Assembly: GCA_018136815.1 (NCBI GenBank)
Contig: CM030931.1
Span: forward strand, 4,098,148-4,162,147
Origin: Isochrysis galbana
Taxonomy: Eukaryota > Haptophyta > Isochrysidales > Isochrysidaceae
Direction of reading: 5' to 3'
Length of the DNA: 64,000 bases
Part shown: positions 11,216-23,187 of the stretch, piece by piece
Numbering within the stretch: position 1 is the first letter of the stretch
Layout of the letters: each line of letters opens with the position of its first letter
Position numbers and translations under genes: made by a program
The notes under the pieces: generated by a model
The model's input: only the letters and a program-made list of their open reading frames with translations
What the model was told of the DNA's origin: nothing
Databases searched by the model: none

Positions 11216-13139
11216 CTCAAGGCGACGACGCCTCTCAGCAGAGAGGTCCGGCCTCCCGCCCCCTCCCCCCCCGCGCCCCCCCCCGCCCCTTCCGGGGAGG
11301 AAGCGGCAGGAAGAGATCCCACTTCTTCAAAGTTTGGAAGCGGGAAGAGGGGGGGGAGAGGAGAGAGAGAGAGAAGAGAGAGGGAAGAAACTCTTCTGCC
11401 GAGCCGAGCGAGAGCGCTCTCTCTCCCTCCCTCTCCCCCTCGCCTCTCTCTCCCCCTCCCTCCTCTCTCGGGGGTCTCTCTCTCCCTCTCTCTCTTCACT
11501 CAATGAGGCCATTTCTCCTTCTTCCGCGGCCCCTCCCTCTCCCTCTCACCCGGTCCCATCACGCCCTCCACCTCCCCCAACCCCCCTCCCCCCCGCCCCT
11601 CGTCCCCCCCTTCTCTTCCCCTCCACCCTCTCTCTCTCTCCCAGCATGGTCGAGCAAGAGGGTCTCCTCCATCGACACAAGCCGCCTCCAGCGTACCCCC
11701 CCGCCCGCCGCCGCCCCCGGCCCAGCCTGCCATCGCCCCTCGCACGCTCCAGCACGCCGCCCCTCTCTTCTCTCGAGCTCTCTACGCCCTCTTCTCTCGA
11801 GCAGTCTTCTCTGAAGCCCTCTTCTCTCCAGCCCTCTTCTCTCGATCTCTCTCCTTTCAAGCCTTCTTCTCTCAAGCCCTCTTCTCTCGAGTTCTCTTCT
11901 CTCAAGCTCATTTCTCTCGAGAAGAGCCACACCGCATGGTCGCCACAGCTCCGGCTAGGAGGGACCCTCCCGCCGCCGCAAGCAGAGCGGGAGGAGCGCT
12001 CGAGCAGGTTCTCTGCCTTCACACGTAGCGCTCAAAGCAGAGTGCACTTGCAGAATTTAGAGCCAAGCACGTTCGAGAGAAGGACGTGTGCCGAGGGCGG
12101 CCATCAGAGGCTCTCGCGGCCTCCGAGCGCGAGCACCAGCCCTGGCGGAAGCAGCACAGCGTCTTCAGTTTCCTCAGTCTCACCCAGGATTGGGCCCAGC
12201 GTGAGCAGCTTCGTACGCAGCAACGCCGCTTCCGGGCCGGGCTCGCCGAGGCAGAGATCACTGTCGCAACTCATCATGGACTACGAATGGGACACGAGGT
12301 CCTACCTGATGGCCGCTTCAAATGTTGGCAGCCCCGTCGAGAAGGGCCATCGGATAGAGATGGCAATCGCGTCGTGCGACAAAGCGCTCGAACTCGCCAG
12401 ATCCACCGACGACGTCGGCTCAGCTCGACTGTGCACTCTGCTTTTGGGGAGGGTGGCGGCTTGCTTGCAGCTTGCAGCTTTGTCATTCGGCAGCGAGCAC
12501 TCCAAGGCGCTCTACGAGTTCGCTCGCATGGACACCAGTGCTGCGCTTGAGATCGACCCACTTGAGACCCAGGCGCTACTTCTTCGTGCGCGCGCGTCCA
12601 TCGCGCTCGCCTGCTCCGATTTCATCAAGGAGGATGCTGAGCGCGACTTGCGGCTCAAGGATGCAGCGCGCGATCTGAACATCATACGGGCGATTGGTAC
12701 CGCTACGGGGAATACGAAAGACATGCATGCGGCCGCGACGTGGGCGAAGGCCGCGCGTATCATCGCCGAGCGCTTCACTCCTGCATGTAAATTGTCTTTT
12801 CCATGTGTGACCGCAGAGGTTATTCAGTTGGTGATGCGTCTCGAGTGCGAGGCAACTCCATCACTCCCCGTTGATGAGAATCCTAGCCGCCAGCTTGAGA
12901 TTCGCGAGCGTCCGAAGGCGGCCATCAAGGTGGTGACGATGGGGGCCTGGTTCGTGGAGTGCTGGAAGATGTGCTCGTCCTTCCTGTTGGCCCTCCAGTG
13001 GCACTCCGACCATGTGCGGCTTGTCAACATCGGGCGGTGTGGCCTTGGAGCAGTCCTCACCTTGTGCCTCATCATGCTCGTACCGTCCACCAGTGGCTGC
13101 GTGCCCAGCTCGTCCTGGGAGCCACACGATGGTCTATGA
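10572..13139 (+). CDS. TPR-like protein with C-terminal hydrophobic segment
   Basis: The frame is open for 855 codons, but only the C-terminal part is well supported as protein. From about residue 570 (M-D-Y-E-W-D-T at 12,276) come paired helices resembling tetratricopeptide repeats: A-I-A-S-C-D-K-A-L-E-L-A, then L-Y-E-F-A-R-M-D-T-S-A-A-L-E-I-D-P. A hydrophobic stretch (A-V-L-T-L-C-L-I-M-L-V) lies near the end and may anchor a membrane. The first 350 residues are Arg/Glu/Pro/Ser low complexity from GA and CT tracts and may be leader or intron. Residues around 400-450 are S-S-L-K-P pentads from a 15-bp repeat. The true start is unknown; 12,276 is the conservative one. Function unknown. Confidence 0.55.
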
Positions 13140-13234
13140 ACTTTGGCAGCAGGATGTGGCACTCAGCTTGTCTATAGCATAGCTCTAGTGCATGCTCGAC
13201 GTATGCATGCGCGTGGATGTGGGGCTAGTCAACC
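10595..13234. repeat. Right arm of 2.64-kb inverted duplication
   Basis: Mirror image of 3,232-5,872. The inner boundary is at TTTAATTAAACGCG and the outer boundary at GGGGCTAGTCAACC, where matching to the left arm degrades. It carries the intact-frame copy of the TPR-like gene. Confidence 0.9.
11770..11930. repeat. 15-bp tandem repeats, right copy
   Basis: Roughly ten degenerate units of the form TTCTCTCGAGCCCTC. In the plus frame they encode S-S-L-x-P pentads. Mirror of the array at 4,560-4,700. Confidence 0.8.
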
Positions 13235-13970
13235 AATTATTGAAATAGGGGTAAATGGGGATGGGATGCGCGGCTCATTCTCGGCCATGTGCGCCCGCTC
13301 CCCCTACGTGGGTATAATTAACTATAAGTGCCCTTGGGGGGGAGAGAGGGGGGAGAATCTGAAGATTTTGTGCTAGCACCTACTTTTTTCTAGGTATACA
13401 CTACCTCCCCAACGGCATCGCCCTTAGTTCCCTTCCTTCATTCCGCAGCATTTCCCCCCCCCTGCTGAAGCGGCAGAGTTTCTGGTGCGGTGTACATAGG
13501 GCGTTGTCTTCCGAAAAGACGCCGAGTTGTGAGCTTTTCAATATGAAATGGCCATCCGGAAGTGCCCGCGATGTCGGGTAGAGCGCCTGTCTTTCCCATG
13601 GTCGACAAGTGAAACGGGCGGGCTGCGGCGCCGATCTGGCATCTGGCGCGTCTCTCGATCTCGTGAACCGAGTCGCAGCCGATCTCTCATCGCCCTCTCG
13701 ATCTCATTTTGTCGCCCTTGTCTCCACAGACCGATGGACCGACGGACGTCACCAGCACGAGATGATATCGTAAATGATGACATTACGACATTACTCACAT
13801 TACCTCCGCTTGCTGTCTGGGGAACGGCTGCTGGTTTTGGGGGGTGGCACAACGGTATATATATATTGAATAAACAAAGACTTTTCTAGCAGTGCCATCG
13901 CCGGCTTGGGCCCCGAGCGACCAATAAAATTTTTTTCCAACTGGGAAGGTGCTGGTCCGAAGTTTTTTCT
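13235..13970. other. Intergenic, no supported gene
   Basis: Contains a short C-run at about 13,450 and an AT-rich ATATATAT stretch near 13,856. Frames of about 100 codons on both strands at 13,538-13,889 overlap each other and show no domain. Nothing else recognised. Confidence 0.35.
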
Positions 13971-15568
13971 TCAGTGAAGGTGCAGGTGAAGGTGAGAGTG
14001 CAGGAACTGCAGGTGCAGGGTGCAGGTGAAGACACGGTGAACGGGGCGCATCGCGAGGAACGCTTTAGTCAAGGCCTTGACATTTATCTCTTCTAACGTT
14101 TTATGCGTGCCTTTGCGCGTGTATTCCTGAGGTATCGGATACGCCGTATCAGCTGGCCCGTCGTACGCTCGTCCCCACTTCAGCGGAGTGAATAGCTCAT
14201 CGGGTAGTAATAGCTGCGGGCTGATCCGTTCGTAGATATGGGGTTCTCCCATTACGTTGAGCTTAACTTCGTGGTAGTCTCCCTTCCGGTTCAAATAGTA
14301 ATTACAATCTTTGTCCACAAGAATGTCTCCTAGATCGTGTGCGTGTGGATCTTCTTGCGGGGTCATCGAGGGTCACGTGGAAGGTCCGAGGAAAGCGATG
14401 GCCTAGGGCGGTGGTGTCTGTGTATACGTAGAAGTGCCAAATTGGACGTTTACCGGCTTCGACTTTAGTGATCCCTTCGAGCGTGGTCTTGACTCGCTGT
14501 TGGTTGCCCCTAAGGACATGGAAGCCTTCACGCTCCAATGCGCTAGCCAAATGCCGAGTTTTAGTTTTGTATGCCTTGATCGGGTCGAAAATGCGAAACA
14601 CGATGTAGGTGGCGACCTCTTTGAGAGAGGACCTGATAGCGCTAGATTTACGGGGAGCTGAGTCGGCTATCGTGCCATAGGTGACTCCAAACTCATGCGG
14701 GACTCCCGAGAGTACCGTTTGAAGTTTGTCGCCATACGCGGCCTTGAATTGGTCGTGAGCATCGTCATCGACGTAAAAGATCCATGGGCCCTTTCGGCCC
14801 TTGTCCATCCCGTCTGGCGTGGCGTCTAGGCCCTCTAGCCTAGAGAGAAGAAACTTCATGAACGTGGCTACATCCTCACTTTTAATGTCCTTTTTGTCTT
14901 CAGCTAGTTGCGCTAGCTGAATGAAAAAAGGTGTGTCTTCGGGTTCCTCTTCTTCATCCATTGGAGGGGGAGCGAGTTGGGTGGTGTTGGTAGGAGTCCC
15001 TTTGGGATCCGACTGTGGGTCGGCCCGCTTGCGCGACAGCTGTTGCGGTTGTTGTTGGGCTGGCTGCCTCAGAGCTTGTTGGGCTGGCTCCTTCAGTTTG
15101 AGTCCATGCGTGGCTTCTGCATACGACTTGGGCGCATGGGTTGTTGGTTGGTTGGAGGGAGCAAAGGCTCCAAGGATTGATTGTTGTGTCAAGTGCCCGC
15201 CCCCGAGGGGTGCACTGCTGGTAGGAGTTACCACCATGGGGGTGGCAGCCATGCTGCCACCCCCCATGGGGAATCCTTGATTGGGTGGCGAGACGGTGGA
15301 GCTGGGCGGCTGAGCCAGTTGCTGGCTCTGTTGCTCTGCAGGGAACAGGGCACGGCCTGTTCCCTGCTCCCTGCTTCTGGGGCTGGTGGGGAGGCGAGGG
15401 TGGCGGAGCCATGTCGACGTCAGTGTCTGGTGGGGCAGAGGCCTGCGAGCGCTTCGGCTCCGGCGGCTTGGGGCGGCCCCGTTGGGGCGTCGTGGCGGCG
15501 GGGGGCTGGGAGAGGGGAGCGGTCGGCGCGCGCTCCATCGCTAAAACTATAACAATAGTTTTTTTGAG
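13971..15568 (-). mobile_element. LINE derivative with N-terminal region only, second copy
   Basis: The minus-strand start at 15,538 (M-E-R-A-P-T-A-P) follows a hairpin with stem AAACTAT/ATAGTTT. After a frame change, the ORF from 15,267 to 14,302 contains L-E-G-L-D plus G-P-W-I-F-Y-V-D-D-D, then H-V-L-R-G-N-Q-Q-R and W-H-F-Y-V-Y. These match the LINE modules (L-E-G-V-D, G-P-W-H-I, F-L-K-G-N-R-E-R, W-H-L-Y-I). A further frame (14,366-13,971) starts H-D-L-G-D-I-L-V-D-K-D and ends in Leu/His repeats from a GTGAAGGTGCAG microsatellite. Endonuclease and reverse transcriptase are absent. A possible imperfect target repeat (CAGTGAnGGTG) is too weak to rely on. Confidence 0.6.
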
Positions 15569-15918
15569 CAGTGACGGTGAGAAGAGTAGAACATAGATCA
15601 GAATTACCATTGAGGGCTAGCTCGCGCGACAAGCCAGTGACTTTGCTTTGCTACCGATGACCTCACACCTCACACCTCACACCTCGGACTAGAAAACTCC
15701 ATACAAAACATCTCCAACTCCGGTTAAACAGATATTCTAAAATGACTGGAGTAGAGCTAGAGTAGGAGTAAAGTAGGAGAAGATAAGCAAGTCCTGGCTG
15801 CTGGTGTTCGAGCCTTCTTGACCCGCTTGCGCGTCCTTCTGCCGTGCCAGCTGCTCGGATCACTTTCTTTGGTGAGCAATTAGCCGAGGGAAGTGGTCGA
15901 CGGATATCCCCGGGCCCT

Positions 15919-16608
15919 ATGGGACCTTCGGCGACTATGCATATCGCAGTCGTGCATGTGGTCGAGATGGCGTCTGCTCCTGCTCTCACACTCATCCGGC
16001 AACTGTACGTTGATCTAAGCTTGACCGTTCGGCTCTTCTATCAGAAGATAGGTAAGGATAAATGGCTTGACGTCATCATTGTGTGTGAGGGCACTTCCGA
16101 GCATGTCGACGCTCTCATTGCTTCGTTGCGCTCGCATGACCAAGGGCAGCTTTTACAAACTAGCCAACCCTCCCAAATTCCATTTGTCTTGCGGGCACCT
16201 TCAGTGCTGTTACGGCAATGGACATACATTCTCACCGACCAGAATGACGCAGACGCCCCCCCCCAAACACCAAGCTCACCTCAGTCGGAAGCCAGATTCA
16301 TCGGCCCAACTGGACTGCGAGGTGCTGCTTATGAGGACATGAAGCTGCTGGCAGAGAAGCATTTGAAAAAACTCGGACTTGGCTGTGACTGGCATGAGGT
16401 CTTGATGGCTGCTGAGCTGAGTACTGCAATTGCAAATCGCGTGAGTGCTCCGACGACGAACGAGGTCATGTCGTCAAAACGTAGTAGACACTGCTGTACC
16501 GCATCGGGCGGCAAAGCCGTGAGTCGTGGATGTCATATTGAGAAGGAAATGGGCAATATGTGTGTTGGCAGCGATGGAGATGGCGGTTCCCAAGCCCACA
16601 GCAAATAG
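15919..16608 (+). CDS. Hypothetical protein
   Basis: About 229 residues from the ATG at 15,919; another in-frame ATG lies at 15,937. The composition is that of an ordinary globular protein: an N-terminal helix/strand segment (A-L-T-L-I-R-Q-L-Y-V-D-L-S), a segment L-D-V-I-I-V-C-E-G, a middle loop rich in Pro/Ser, then a helical part (D-M-K-L-L-A-E-K-H-L-K-K-L-G) and a Cys-containing tail. No domain was recognised. The frame stays open upstream to about 15,844 without ATG, so a 5' exon is possible. It sits between a LINE derivative and the 3' end of the full-length LINE. Confidence 0.45.
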   Translation: MGPSATMHIAVVHVVEMASAPALTLIRQLYVDLSLTVRLFYQKIGKDKWLDVIIVCEGTSEHVDALIASLRSHDQGQLLQTSQPSQIPFVLRAPSVLLRQWTYILTDQNDADAPPQTPSSPQSEARFIGPTGLRGAAYEDMKLLAEKHLKKLGLGCDWHEVLMAAELSTAIANRVSAPTTNEVMSSKRSRHCCTASGGKAVSRGCHIEKEMGNMCVGSDGDGGSQAHSK

Positions 16609-17182
16609 TTTCTGGTATTGGCCCATATCCTCTTTGTCAGCCTTTTCCGCATTATTCTATGCACAGAGTGTGATATTCAGGATGCGTGTGGTGCTCAGAA
16701 GTAATGCATATGATCCGCGTTATTTTCGAATTTCAACAATGGGCCATTCAATGGGACGGCCGAAATCCTAGCAAAATGCGAAATCGGGAGTCGGAGCCAT
16801 GCTCCATGCTTTACCTATAAAAAAAAAAACTTCTTAATGATCTCACCGCGCGCGCGACACTGACATCCTCCATCTGACAGCCGCGCCCGCATCCCTTATC
16901 ACTCCCTCGCACTCGCCTTGCGGCTCGTCCCCTTGTGCTCTACTTAGGGGCCCAGTACTTGGGGTTTCCAGTGGCAGGCGGCGTGCACCGATCCCCGACG
17001 GTCGACTCTTCGGCCTTCCCTCGCGCCATCGAGCGATCGGCTTCTCTTGGGGTATTTAAGGTTGGGGTTACCTTAAGTGTCGGACTTGGGGTTGTGTATG
17101 TACCGGGCCGACGCTGTTAGGGTTGTTTTCTTTTTTTTTTTTGTGGGGAGGGGGGGTGTGAGGTGTGGTGTTCGTCAGGTTT

Positions 17183-20100
17183 TCAGGCTAACTTTCCCGC
17201 CATGTCGAGTGCGTGTGCCACCAGGGACAGATTCACGCTCATCGCGAGGACACCTTTGTCGTTCACCTTAAATATTGGGGCGCTAAGATCCCTTGCGTCC
17301 TTAATCTTAGGTTTTCTGCCTCTGGAGGCTTGGTGCGTACGTGCCGGCGAGGTTTTGTTAGAGGCTTCAAGGCCCCGTACGAGGATCGTGAATCTGGTCA
17401 AGGTACGTTCGATGACGGGTATATAGTGGAAGGGGTGATTGTCGTATTCGACTTTGTAGAAGTCGCTTATTATGTATCTCCATGCTACTATGTATAGGGT
17501 TTTGAGGCTATCTGGCGTCGGTGTACCCGGGTATGCGAAGAGTCTGTCCTTTATCTTCTGTGTCGCTGTCCTTTTGCGCTCCGGCGTGAAACCCGCTACC
17601 GCTTCTATGGTCTCGAAGATTGGCTTCGTGGCTGTGCACCTAGCTAAGTGGGTCGAGCTCTCGTGATATTTTCCGCATAGTCTGCAGGTATTCGTGGTCG
17701 CCATGGCGTAGCGGTTTCGCGTACATATCCTCCTGTGGGTGATGTGTTTGAAGTGAGGGTGTTTGTCCGTGTGTTTTAGAAGGGGTAGGGTGTATAAGCT
17801 GGCCACGTGCTTCCACTCCTCGTGGGTTAGGTTGATTCTTCGGGCCCATGCCTCGCTTGCCGGCTGGGGCTTGTTTGGTATGTTTTTCTCTAGCACCTGT
17901 GTTATGTCCGAGACCGTGGTGAGGTCCAGGTGTTTTTTACCGTCTATTGTATACTCGTCCGCTAGCGGGTATTCCGCGTATTTGGGGCCTTTCAACCCAC
18001 CCTCCCATCTAGCGGGGGGTGGTATAGTCGGGCTTCTTCTGGGGTCGCGACCCCCGTCCGGTCGGCCGGCTCTCCGAGGTAATTTGTGCTGGTGTGAATC
18101 CATATGTTGTTCATCTTAGTTATGTATGTTTCGTTATCGGATACTCTGACTTCCGGCGGGGCCTCAATGCCCGCCTTATTGTCGCGTGTTCCGTTTTCGC
18201 TAGTCCCCTCCGGGTCAGACCCGGGGGCGGGGTCTAGTTGCGCTTTTCCAAGGAGACTCGAGGCTTGTTGTACTACCGACGCCCACGAGTCTAAGAAGCT
18301 TTCCTTGTTTATCTTGCTACCCGCGTGTTCGAATATCTCCGGGAGGTGTTCTAGATATTGGGCGCATTCCTCTTTCGTGTAGGGTGTGTCTAGGTTGTTA
18401 TCTTTGAACGCGTTATGCACGACGTGTGTGTGGAGGGTTTGCCATAGGCTTGCCCAAGCGGCGCGCATACGTGGCGGTTGTTCGTGCGGGTTGCACCATA
18501 TCGGTTGCGAGAGCGCACCCTCTATCGATAGGCGAGAGCGTTGGATATCGAGTGATCTAAAGGTGTTTAGCGCGTCCTTCCAAAATATTGGAAGCGCCGG
18601 GTTGCCTCTGAGGCTGCGCGTAAGAGAGGCGGGGGGAATTGTGGAGAAGACCGCGCCACGACCCAGCCCAGAGCGGCAGAACCACGCGTCGAGCGCGTGT
18701 TTCCAAGATGCTTTTCTTGCGTTGAGGTAGTTTAGTATCCACTTAGCTTGTAGAGCTTTTACGTGGTTTGTCCAGTTTAGTAGGCCTGTTCCCAACGTGC
18801 GCGTCGCGTTTTGCGTGTTGTTAATTGGGTAGTGTGGGTATTTCACCCACTGGTATTTCCTCCCTGTGTAGGGGCTTTCCCAAAGAATCTTGTCCGCCGC
18901 TTTTTGGATTCTTGCGTTGAACCATTTGGGAGGTGCTAAGGTTTGCATCCAGTACCTAGGCGTGCCGTAAATTATAAAGTTCACTATATTAGTTCTGCCG
19001 AAGATCGACATATGGCGTGTGAACGGCGCTAATTGGGCTGCTTTATTGTCTACCTTGTCCGCTAGCTTTTTCCAAAAGGGCTTAAGCGCCTCCGGGGCTC
19101 CTAGTGGCACGCCTAGTATCACGAGGTATTGGTCATTTTCGATCCAGTTATATTTGCGCATATCCCACGGTGGTTTGGTCCTTAATTGTGAACCCATCCT
19201 AATGCCTTGGAATTTAGACTCGTTGGTTTTGCCTCCCGTCGCTTGCTCGTGGGCTTTCACCCATTGGAGCGCTTTTTTCAGGCTTGCGTAGTCCCTGGTT
19301 ATCAGGGCTGTGTCATCCGCGAATTGGTTTATTTTGAGGTTGTATCCGTTAAGATCTACTCCTTCGATGTCGGGGTCCTCGTTTATGGCTCGCGTCAGCG
19401 CTTCGGTGGTTAGAAGAAAGGTGAGTGGCGACAGGGGGCATCCTTGAGGCATCCCGCTACCGACCGTGAAGGGGTAGCTACGGCCGCCGTTGATCTTTAT
19501 CGTCCGAATGGGTTTCGCTGCATCGCTGGTGAGGGCTTTCGCCAATCGCTGGAAGTCTGGGCCGAAGTTTAAGAGGCGTAGGGCGAGATGGTAGAATTCC
19601 CAGCTGACTCTGTCGAATGCTTTCTCCCAGTCTAGTGCCAGGAGAAGGCCCGGCTCCCCTGTTTCGTCTAGGTATGCCCTTGTTAATTGGAGTAGGTGCG
19701 TAGATTCGCTAATCAATCTCCTAGGCACGAATCCTAGTTGGTTGCTTGATATTATGTTTCCAATCACTTTGCTAAGTCTAGTAGTTAGTATTTTCGCCAG
19801 AATCTTATAATCACTTTGTAATAGTGTTATGGGTCTATAGTTCCTTGGGTCACGTGCGTCCTCTTTTTTGTATAGCAGTATTATGTCCCCCTCTCTCATG
19901 GTGAATGGGAGGAGGCCCGTGTCTAGGGATTGATTGTAGAGTTCGGTTAGTATCGGTGCCACTATGCCCTCGTGTGCCTTATATACTTCCGCCGGGATGC
20001 CGTCCGGGCCCGCGCTTTTTCCGGGGCCTACGCTCCTAATGGCCTGGGTGGTTTCGTCGATCGTGACACGACCCTCTAACTTGCGCCTATCTAGATCGTG

Positions 20101-23100
20101 TAGGGGGCGGTCGGAAAGCGTGGTTTCGAGTTCGGGTGTGCACTGCGAGGCTTTCGGCGAGTATAGCCAGACATAGTATTTCCTGAATTCTTTCCGTATG
20201 TCCGCGTCCGAGGTAACCGTCACGCGTTCGTCGTGCCGTGGGTTCTCCCAATCTTTCGTCTTGTAGAGTTCGCTTATGGCTCCTTTCCATTTCTTTTGTT
20301 TGAGTTTTCTGAAGAACTCTTTGGAGTGGAGATCTTCTTGTTGGATTTGTTCGTGTAGTTTGAGGTGTCTTATCGGGAAATGTCTTCGCTCTTCCGCGAG
20401 CTCTCGGTTTGCTTTCGCTATTCGCTCCGTGAGGTTAGGGTCCGGGCCCTTCTTGATGAGGTGGATATTGAGTTCGGCAATTCTCCTTTCGAGCGTGGTG
20501 TGTATGGCGGGTGTCTTGCGTGCGGCCGTTGCTTCCCTTAAGAAAGCCGCTATGAGTGCTTTCGCTTGTGTCCACTCTCCGGCTAGGTCTCCGTTGGCTT
20601 TCGCTCTCGCGTCCGCCCTCTTGAGCAATAGTTCTACTGTCTTGACGGCTCCCTCTTCCGTTATTATCTTCGGGTCTATGGGCAAGTCGTAATGCCGGTT
20701 ACGGACATAATGTGGGGTTTCGAAGGCGGCTAGGAGTGGTAGGTGATCGGAGGCGGCTTTGCCCGAGAATAGGTCTGGGCTAGGTCCTAGCTTGTGCCAT
20801 TGGAACGAGTCCGTCGCTGTGCTGTGGTATATTCTGTCTATCCTCGTGTGAATGGTGTGTGAGAGTCGTGTGTATCCCGTGTGTGGGTCTAGTTTCATCG
20901 TTCGGTGCACGTCTTTAAGTTTGGCTTTTCTGACGAGGGCATTCCACTTGTCTCCGTGGGTGTTCGCGTATGGCGTCGGTCCGTGTCCTTTCGTGTCTGT
21001 CGTGACGTTTTCCACGCAGTTGAAGTCGCCCCCCATGAGCGTTGGTGTGGTGGTGGTTTGCGACAATGTAGGCTCTTGTATTAGTTTCTTAATCTGCGCT
21101 CCTCGTGAGCCCGGGTTAGCGCTTAAGTATGTTGAGATAATACGATAAAGTTTTCCGTCTATGTCTACATCGATTGATATACATCTCCCTTTTAGAATGA
21201 TATTTACCGTGTCTACTCTAGGGGTTACTCTGCTGCATGAGTCGCGGATCGCCACCGCGACTCCGCTCGCTGAGTCCGCTAGCTCTCCCGGAGAAGCAAA
21301 CCAGTGCCATCCGAGGAGGGACGCTGTTCTATGTTGACGGAGGTGAGAGCCGTCCTCATATGCGTGGAGTTCTTGAAGAAGAAGGATGTCTACACCAGCC
21401 TTGCGCGCTTGAGACAGAACTGCGGCTAGCTTGCCGCCTTTAGTTCCGTTTATGTTGTATGTCGCTAGGCGGACGGGCCCTTCACCTGGGTATCCAAGGG
21501 TGGAGTCAAATTTGAGTTTCGGCCGCGGGGGGGTGTTCGCACTTTGGGTGGTCAGGGCAAGCGTCGCAGTCAATGCTAGCGCGTACTCCGGGTGGAGGAA
21601 GAGACACGTCGGGCCGTTCAGGCAGACCCCTGCGAGCTTCTTGTGCTGGTGGAGGCGGCAGCGGATCGTGCATTTATTGTCGATCCACGCGCCCGGGATC
21701 TCGTGGGAGAGGTTGCAGCGGACCCCGCGCTTGTTGCGGAGGCAGATGCCCTGGGTGAACCTGGCGCATTGCTTGGGAGGGGCTTTGCCTAGCGCCTCGT
21801 GCGCGGATTTGGGACGGGGTGTGGTCTTCCACGAGTCGTTGCGCTCCTTGCGTTTGGCGGCCTCCGCCTCGCACTCGCAAAGGCGGTGCATTGGCGTGAG
21901 CCCGCGGGCCATTTCTGGGCGCCATCCTTTGCAACCCTTGAGGGAGCCGTGCACCATGAGCTTGTGAGGTGATTGCATGGCGGGGGGCATCTGAAGGGTC
22001 TTGCACGCTCGGATGGCGTAGTTGATGGGGATTGTTTTTCCGTCGATCGAGAGCAGCAGCTTGCGCGGGAAGTTGCCGTTCATGAGGTTACCTTGCGTCG
22101 CTGAGATGTAGAGGTGCCAACGGGCCGTATGAGCCACCTTGGAGACAAAGGTCCCTGATTCTCCCTCGAGTTTCATGCGCTCGCGGTTGCCCTTCAGGAA
22201 AGTGAATCCGTTGCTCTCGATTGCTTTTACCATGCTGCTCAAGGTGATTTGGGACGCTTGCGCTAGGCCTTCCGCCTCGATGACCAGGTGGGCTGCTACA
22301 TCTTGGAGCGCGTCGTAGAGTGCCTTGCGAGTCGAGGTGCCCTTGTTGGTGATCTTGCCCTCGATCGATTCGATCTTGATTCGTACGGCGACGTCCGTGC
22401 CGTGGACGCGAATGTTGGTGCGCTCTCCGTACTTTGCTTGGAATTGTTGCGAGCAATCCTCGTTGACCGCAATGTGCCATGGGCCCCTGTTTGAGCGCGC
22501 CCAAAAGTCTGGCTCAGGGTCGACGCCCTCAAGCTCAAGGAGAAGCTCCACTATGGCGGCGTAGACCGCCGTTTCGTGGAGTACGAAGTCGCCGTCTTGA
22601 TGGAAGGAGAGGTCAAAGTTGGCGTCAGTGTCTGTCATGTGTTCATCGAAATCTTGGTCTGGCTCCTGTGCGTGGGGAGTGGGTGGGGCGGGGGTCAGGT
22701 GTGGCTTGAGGGGGGGGTGTTGGCACGAGTGTGGCGTAGAGGCGAGTGTTGGGGTGGTGGACGCCGGTGCCAGTTGTCCTGCTCTGGTGCAACAGAGTTG
22801 GGTGCAGTGCGAGTGTGGGGGGAGTCTTGTCATGAGGTTGTGCCCATAAGGGCCGCCTGGTCTCGGGCCGCGCTGTGACAGCGCGGCCGTCACCAGGGCG
22901 AGAGGGGCCTCTGCCATAAGGCATGCCCATTGGAGGAGTGGCCCTGCAGGCCTGTTCGTTCTCTGTTGGGGTCTGCAGACAGCTGCCCTCCATGGGGGGG
23001 GCCAGCATGGCTGCTGTACATGGTGTGGCCGGAGCCACGGGCCGTGTGGTGCGACGCGCGTCGCACGCACCTGCTCGGCCTCTGATGGCGGGCGCGGTCG

Positions 23101-23187
23101 CTTCGACAGCGACGTCTCCATGGGTTCTGGGGGGCCGCCCTCGGCGGGGGGCCCGAAAGAGAGGTGGGGAGCGGCGGCGCGCTCCAT
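17183..23187 (-). CDS. LINE polyprotein: APE endonuclease and reverse transcriptase
   Basis: The frame starts at the ATG at 23,187 (M-E-R-A-A-A-P). In order: a Pro-rich N-terminal region; a conserved module (L-E-G-V-D-P-E-P-D-F, G-P-W-H-I) at residues ~210-400; Cys/His clusters at ~480-560, consistent with CCCH fingers; an AP-endonuclease-like domain from ~575 (T-Y-N-I-N-G, L-L-L-Q-E-L, G-G-D-F-N, R-I-D-R-I-Y, S-D-H-L-P); a reverse transcriptase at ~1,060-1,350 with N-Y-R-P-I-T-L-L, G-M-P-Q-G-C-P-L-S-P and the catalytic F-A-D-D; and a C-terminal finger C-R-L-C-x5-H-x4-H-x3-C. The frame is broken near a G6 run at 18,013-18,018; reading resumes in the next frame to the stop at 17,183. One or two bases would join them, so it may be a recent mutation or a sequencing error. 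Confidence 0.9.
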
